DNA of 64,000 nucleotides from Hyphomicrobiales bacterium (GTDB lineage Bacteria > Pseudomonadota > Alphaproteobacteria > Rhizobiales > Rhizobiaceae), in the NCBI GenBank assembly GCA_900471485.1, contig UCEU01000035.1, forward strand, positions 79,005-143,004, in the 5' to 3' direction. The notes under the pieces were generated by a model, which was given only the letters and a program-made list of their open reading frames with translations, was not told the origin of the DNA and searched no databases. The position numbers and the translations under genes were made by a program. Shown here piece by piece: positions 60,606 to 64,000 of the stretch (position 1 is its first letter; each line of letters opens with the position of its first letter).

Positions 60606-60636
60606 ATCCTCGGCACGATGGCCGAGGATGACGTCG
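60606..60636. repeat. fragment of a related palindromic repeat
   Basis: ATCCTCGG (60606-60613) and CCGAGGAT (60622-60629), followed by GACG. Its CCGAGGATGACG end is like the CCGAGGA part of copy 1, so it may be a diverged relative lying between copies 2 and 3. Confidence 0.45.
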
Positions 60637-60734
60637 CGCGTGGAGATTTCGTCGCGGAAACAAATACTTGGCGGCTGCGGACTGGATGCTTGGCGGCGTG
60701 ACCTGATGCTTGGCGCCGCCGCAACCCCGCTCTC

Positions 60735-60812
60735 GGCGTCATAGTCGGGCTTGTCCCGACTATCTGCCAAGCCCGCCGCGTGCTGGACATGAGTGGACAC
60801 CAGGAAAGGCGT
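60735..60812. repeat. copy 3 of a palindromic dispersed repeat
   Basis: A perfect 9-bp inverted repeat ATAGTCGGG-cttgt-CCCGACTAT (60741-60763), then CTGCCAAGCCC, GCTGGACATGAGTGGACACC. About 275 bp after copy 2 in the same orientation. Confidence 0.82.
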
Positions 60813-61075
60813 TGCCACGGGTTTTCCCGCTATAGCGCCCGGCCGATCAGACACGCCTACCGCACTCCGGCCGACGACGACGCCCACAGGCATCCAGCGC
60901 GAATCGACACACGCGACAACGGTAAACGAAACCCTAATCCCGCTCCCGTACCCCGGTCAATCGGCTGAAATTCATCACAACATTGCCCTTTTGACGCCGC
61001 CCGCAAATCATCTTAGCCCCTTTGCGTCCGCCCATGAAAGGCGGCTTTCACGATGAACTCGCAAAGGAGATTCAA

Positions 61076-61567
61076 GTGACCAGTGTTTCCTCCCTGGGCA
61101 GCAGCAGCTCGTCCGCCTATATTTCCAGCCTCGACAAGAACGGCGACGGCATCATTTCCGCCGACGAACTGGCCGCCGCCAACACCACCTCCACCACGAC
61201 GAAGTCCTCGACCAGCACCGCGTCCGGCTCCGACAGCGCCAGCGTCACCCAGAAGATCGCCGCCGATATCCTGTCGATGATGCTGCAGATCCAGCAGTCC
61301 GACAGCAGCGACGACACAAGTGACGACGGTTCCGACGACGACAAGGGCCTGCTCGCCACGCTCGACACCAATGGCGACGGCAAGCTGACATCGGATGAAG
61401 TTCTCTCCGCCGATCCGTCCAAGATCGCAGCGAGCGCCGATGGCGGCGACGAAGAGATCATCGCCGAAGTCCTCACCGACATGCAGACGGCACTGCGCGC
61501 CTACCAGAACACCTACGGCACCTCGCCGGCCGCAGATAGCGGCAGCGAAGACATCCAGACCGCCTGA
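61076..61567 (+). CDS. Ser/Asp-rich EF-hand protein
   Basis: A 163-residue protein starting at a GTG with a very strong AAGGAG six bases upstream; an ATG at 61034 is out of the good context. It has two EF-hand calcium loops: D-K-N-G-D-G-I-I-S-A-D-E at 20-31 and D-T-N-G-D-G-K-L-T-S-D-E at 97-108. Between them lies a low-complexity Ser/Thr/Asp segment. No signal peptide and no Cys. Probably a calcium-binding or calcium-buffering protein; rhizobia carry several such small EF-hand proteins, with unclear roles. It lies alone after the repeat region. Confidence 0.87.
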   Translation: MTSVSSLGSSSSSAYISSLDKNGDGIISADELAAANTTSTTTKSSTSTASGSDSASVTQKIAADILSMMLQIQQSDSSDDTSDDGSDDDKGLLATLDTNGDGKLTSDEVLSADPSKIAASADGGDEEIIAEVLTDMQTALRAYQNTYGTSPAADSGSEDIQTA

Positions 61568-61809
61568 TACGATCGCCTGGCACGCGTCTGACACGGCTCC
61601 GCCGGGGGAGCCGGAACAGCCGCCGATTTTATGTGATCAGGCCCAGTCGCGACCGCCGCATCCAGACTTCTCAATGACTTGACGCTGGATACGCGTAGGT
61701 TCCAAATCGTCGCGCACCGACGAAAGATCGTCCGCCAAGGTTGCCTCGCCGCGCAAAACACCGCAAAACCGAATCCATCCGCGACAAAGAGGAAGGGATC
61801 GGCCACACC

Positions 61810-63450
61810 ATGGAAAGCATCAGCGTCTCGTTGCTCCTGCTCAGCGCCGTGGTCGTCAGCGGAACCCTCACGCGGCTGTCGCCCATTCCCGTCCCGCAGC
61901 CGATCGTGCAGATCGCGCTCGGCGCCGCCGTTGCCTCCGTCGCCGATCTCGGCGTCAATCTCGATCCGGATCTCTTCTTCCTGCTTTTCCTGCCGCCGCT
62001 TCTGTTCCTCGATGGCTGGCGCATTCCCAAGGAGGGCCTGCTGCGCGACAAGGGCGTCATCCTCGAGCTGGCGCTCGGCCTCGTCGTCTTCACCGTGCTC
62101 GGCGTCGGCCTCCTGGTGCATCTCCTCATCCCCTCCATGCCGCTCGCCGTCGCCTTCGCGCTCGCCGCCGTCGTCTCGCCCACCGATCCGATCGCGGTCT
62201 CGGCGATCGCCGCCCGCGTGCCGATCCCGCACCGGCTGATGCACATTCTCGAAGGGGAATCGCTGCTCAACGACGCCTCCGGCCTCGTCTGCATGCGCTT
62301 CGCCGTCGCCGCCGCGCTGACCGGCACCTTCTCGCTCGTCGACGCCGTCGGCACCTTCTTCTGGGTCGCGATCGGCGGCATCGTCATCGGCGTCGCCCTC
62401 ACCTGGGCCGTCATGCAGCTGCAGCGCATCCTCACGCGCCGGCTCGGCGAGGAAACCGGCTCGCAGATCCTGATCAGCCTGCTCATCCCCTTCGCCGCCT
62501 ATCTGGTCGCCGAACATCTGCATTGCTCGGGCATCCTCGCCGCCGTTGCCGCCGGCGTCACCATGAGCTTCGGCGAGCGCAGCGGCCGCGCTTCCGGCAT
62601 GACGCGCGTGCGCCGTAACGCCGTATGGGACACGGTGCAGTTCGCCATGAACGGCATCATCTTCGTGCTGCTCGGCGAGCAGTTGCCGCAGATCGCTGCC
62701 AGCGCCATCCATATCGTCCGCGAGACAGGCCATTACGACCCGCTCTGGCTGATCGTCTACGTCGTCGCCATCAATCTGGCGCTCGCCGTCCTTCGCTTCG
62801 TCTGGGTCTGGATATCGCTGCGCTTCACGCTCTATCGCGCGGCCCGCAGCGGCATCGCGTTCAAGCGGCCGAGCTGGCGCCTGGTGGCTGCCACCTCGCT
62901 TGCCGGCGCGCGCGGCGCCATCACCCTTGCCGGTGTCCTGACGCTCCCTCTGACCATGGGCGATGGCTCGCCCTTCCCGGGCCGCGACCTCGCCATCTTC
63001 CTCGCCGCCGGCGTTATCATCGTCTCGCTTGTGGCCGCCAGCATCGGCCTGCCCTTCCTGTTGAAGAACCTGGAAATCCCGCCCGAACCCTCCTCGCAGC
63101 GCCAGGAAGACGAGGCCCGCATCAAGGGTGCGGAGGCCGCGATCCGCGCCATCGAGGCCATGCAGCACGACATGGGCGAAGGCCGCGCCGATGCCGACAT
63201 CTATGCCGACGCCGGCGCCCGCCTGATGGACTTCTACCGCCAGCGCATCGACGGCCGCTCGAAGACCGGCGACGACGCCGAGCTCGCCCGCCGCATCGAC
63301 GAGATCGAACGCAGGCTCCGCCTCGCCGGCGTCCAGGCCGAACGCGCCGAATTCTTCCGCCTCGCCAAGGGCCGCAAGCTCTCCGAGGACCTGATGAAGA
63401 AGCTGGTGCGCGAGACCGACCTCGCCGAGGCGCGTTTTTCGGTCACCTGA
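61810..63450 (+). CDS. CPA1-family Na+/H+ antiporter (NhaP/YjcE-like)
   Basis: A 546-residue inner-membrane antiporter with about twelve helices in residues 1-410, including the ion-site motifs LAAVVSPTDPIAVSAIA and GESLLNDASGLVCMRFAVA (with the conserved N-D pair), and the helix RLVAATSLAGARGAITLAGVL. The C-terminal 120 residues are a cytoplasmic coiled-coil-like regulatory tail (EDEARIKGAEAAIRAIEAM and RRIDEIERRLRLAGVQAERAEF). The start MESISVSLLLLS at 61810 begins at the first helix. Exchanges Na+ or K+ for protons, for pH and salt balance. Confidence 0.93.
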   Translation: MESISVSLLLLSAVVVSGTLTRLSPIPVPQPIVQIALGAAVASVADLGVNLDPDLFFLLFLPPLLFLDGWRIPKEGLLRDKGVILELALGLVVFTVLGVGLLVHLLIPSMPLAVAFALAAVVSPTDPIAVSAIAARVPIPHRLMHILEGESLLNDASGLVCMRFAVAAALTGTFSLVDAVGTFFWVAIGGIVIGVALTWAVMQLQRILTRRLGEETGSQILISLLIPFAAYLVAEHLHCSGILAAVAAGVTMSFGERSGRASGMTRVRRNAVWDTVQFAMNGIIFVLLGEQLPQIAASAIHIVRETGHYDPLWLIVYVVAINLALAVLRFVWVWISLRFTLYRAARSGIAFKRPSWRLVAATSLAGARGAITLAGVLTLPLTMGDGSPFPGRDLAIFLAAGVIIVSLVAASIGLPFLLKNLEIPPEPSSQRQEDEARIKGAEAAIRAIEAMQHDMGEGRADADIYADAGARLMDFYRQRIDGRSKTGDDAELARRIDEIERRLRLAGVQAERAEFFRLAKGRKLSEDLMKKLVRETDLAEARFSVT

Positions 63451-63847
63451 GCCCGCCCGTCACGCCGGACGCGAGGACGCTGTGCCGACCTCTATCGAAG
63501 ACAATCAACGGCTTGGCCGAAATATCCCGCCCGATTGTCCCCGCTCTGCATTGCCGGCCTTAGACTTGCCTCGTCCCGTCATCGGATACACCGGCAGGCG
63601 TGCCGGCGAGGCGGGATCGGCGCCGGGTGTTTGAGGAGGACGCAAGCTCTCTCATTCGGGGTTCGCAGAAAATGGTCTCCCTCCGGGGCTGGCGGACTAT
63701 CGCGCTTGCGCGCGCTGTCCGTTGAAGTGCCCTGGACGTGCCTGTGAGGCACACAACGCCGTCGCGAAGTTTGAAAGACGGCTGCAGAGAGACCGGAGTT
63801 GCGTTCATAAACCGCCGAACGGGGTGCTGGAAGGCACCATAATCTAC
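63451..63847. other. interval without a recognisable gene
   Basis: About 400 bp after the antiporter. Short frames on both strands exist, but none has a family-like sequence with a ribosome-binding site. The stretch looks like spacer or decayed sequence. The hairpin at 63820-63878 begins within it. Confidence 0.4.
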
Positions 63848-63878
63848 TTACTCAATCGCGGTGGTTTCCAGCGCCCCG
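63820..63878. repeat. long inverted repeat at the 3' end of the right-edge gene
   Basis: CGGGGTGCTGGAA (63820-63832) and TTCCAGCGCCCCG (63866-63878) are 13-bp arms with one mismatch around a 33-nt loop that contains the stop codon of the minus-strand gene. Confidence 0.55.
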
Positions 63879-64000
63879 TCCGAGTTGAAGTGCAGTGCAT
63901 GGTGGAACCACGGGTCCTTGGGCGGCGTGGGGTTTTGGTGTGTTTGTGGGGATGGGACGAGACTGGGGAAGTTAATAATCGCGAGGTCTTGCCGTGGAAT
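63848..64000 (-). CDS. 3' end of an unidentified protein gene (cut by window)
   Basis: A minus-strand frame open for 50 codons from the right edge to TAA at 63848-63850. The encoded tail ends PPKDPWFHHALHFNSDGALE then TTAIE, with a Pro-rich stretch upstream. The composition looks coding (no rare codons, open whole way), but I cannot name the family from a tail of 50 residues. Its last codons form one arm of the hairpin at 63820-63878. Confidence 0.5.
   Translation of the reverse strand: MPRQDLAIINFPSLVPSPQTHQNPTPPKDPWFHHALHFNSDGALETTAIE

Noticed and set aside
60383..61075. Short frames across the repeat-filled region
   Set aside because: They read through palindromic repeat copies and have no coding-like features.
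1..64000. CRISPR array, transposase, integrase or tRNA gene
   Set aside because: No regularly spaced repeats, no transposase or integrase motifs, and no cloverleaf apart from the tmRNA acceptor end were found by reading; a dedicated search could still find a tRNA missed by eye.

Overview
The window looks like chromosome of a Rhizobiaceae alphaproteobacterium (Rhizobium/Agrobacterium/Ensifer type). This is inferred from high G+C, rhizobial-type proteins (SspB-alpha, DUF4169, flagellin, alphaproteobacterial HxlR and EF-hand families), a circularly permuted two-piece tmRNA, and the core order hflK-hflC-degP / serB / miaA / ilvI-ilvH / ilvC. No rRNA, tRNA, CRISPR array, insertion sequence or phage was recognised.

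Region 1 (1-18 kb): a methyltransferase cut by the left edge, then ilvC. After these come several regulator-plus-target pairs: TetR; AraC with a zinc alcohol dehydrogenase; a type II NADH dehydrogenase; a MarR-GNAT fusion; TetR with an MFS exporter; a redox-type HxlR with an NmrA/QOR2 quinone reductase. Then pdxJ, a MerR-LuxR double-HTH regulator, a RecD-like helicase, an operon for a secreted protein plus ECF sigma plus anti-sigma, and a cobalt-type nitrile hydratase operon (alpha, beta, activator) behind a LysE exporter.

Region 2 (18-34 kb): mazEF, an aldo/keto reductase, and the acetolactate synthase genes with a vapBC toxin-antitoxin pair lying between ilvI and ilvH. A complete attenuator precedes ilvI: an 18-codon Ile/Val/Leu/Ala-rich leader peptide, nested hairpins and a terminator. 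Then a HerA-like ATPase, miaA and serB with overlapping divergent start codons, degP, hflC, hflK, folA and thyA. The permuted ssrA gene (tag ANDNYAEARLAA) is followed directly by sspB, the adaptor that delivers tagged proteins to ClpXP, and by two small conserved proteins.

Region 3 (34-54 kb): GrpB, a 1250-residue AsmA protein with a TolA-like tail, a D-lactate dehydrogenase-type flavoprotein, aldo/keto reductase/LysR, an AbrB-type permease, AraC/DUF2000, an OmpA lipoprotein, an acyltransferase-like membrane protein, a flagellin gene outside any visible flagellar cluster, a two-gene RND efflux operon and an alpha/beta hydrolase.

Region 4 (54-64 kb): uvrD, then an A/T-rich, probably acquired OLD-family ATPase/TOPRIM nuclease gene. 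That gene is one open frame broken by a single in-frame TAG, and is the clearest anomaly of the window. After it come a small membrane protein, a siderophore-interacting flavoprotein, an intergenic stretch with copies of a palindromic dispersed repeat (also present upstream of uvrD), a Ser/Asp-rich EF-hand protein, a CPA1 Na+/H+ antiporter, and the 3' end of an unidentified gene on the minus strand at the right edge.

No wholly new multi-gene system stands out. The best leads are the amber-interrupted OLD gene, the vapBC insertion in ilvIH, the ilv attenuator, the ssrA-sspB neighbourhood, and several strong palindromes beside regulator genes.
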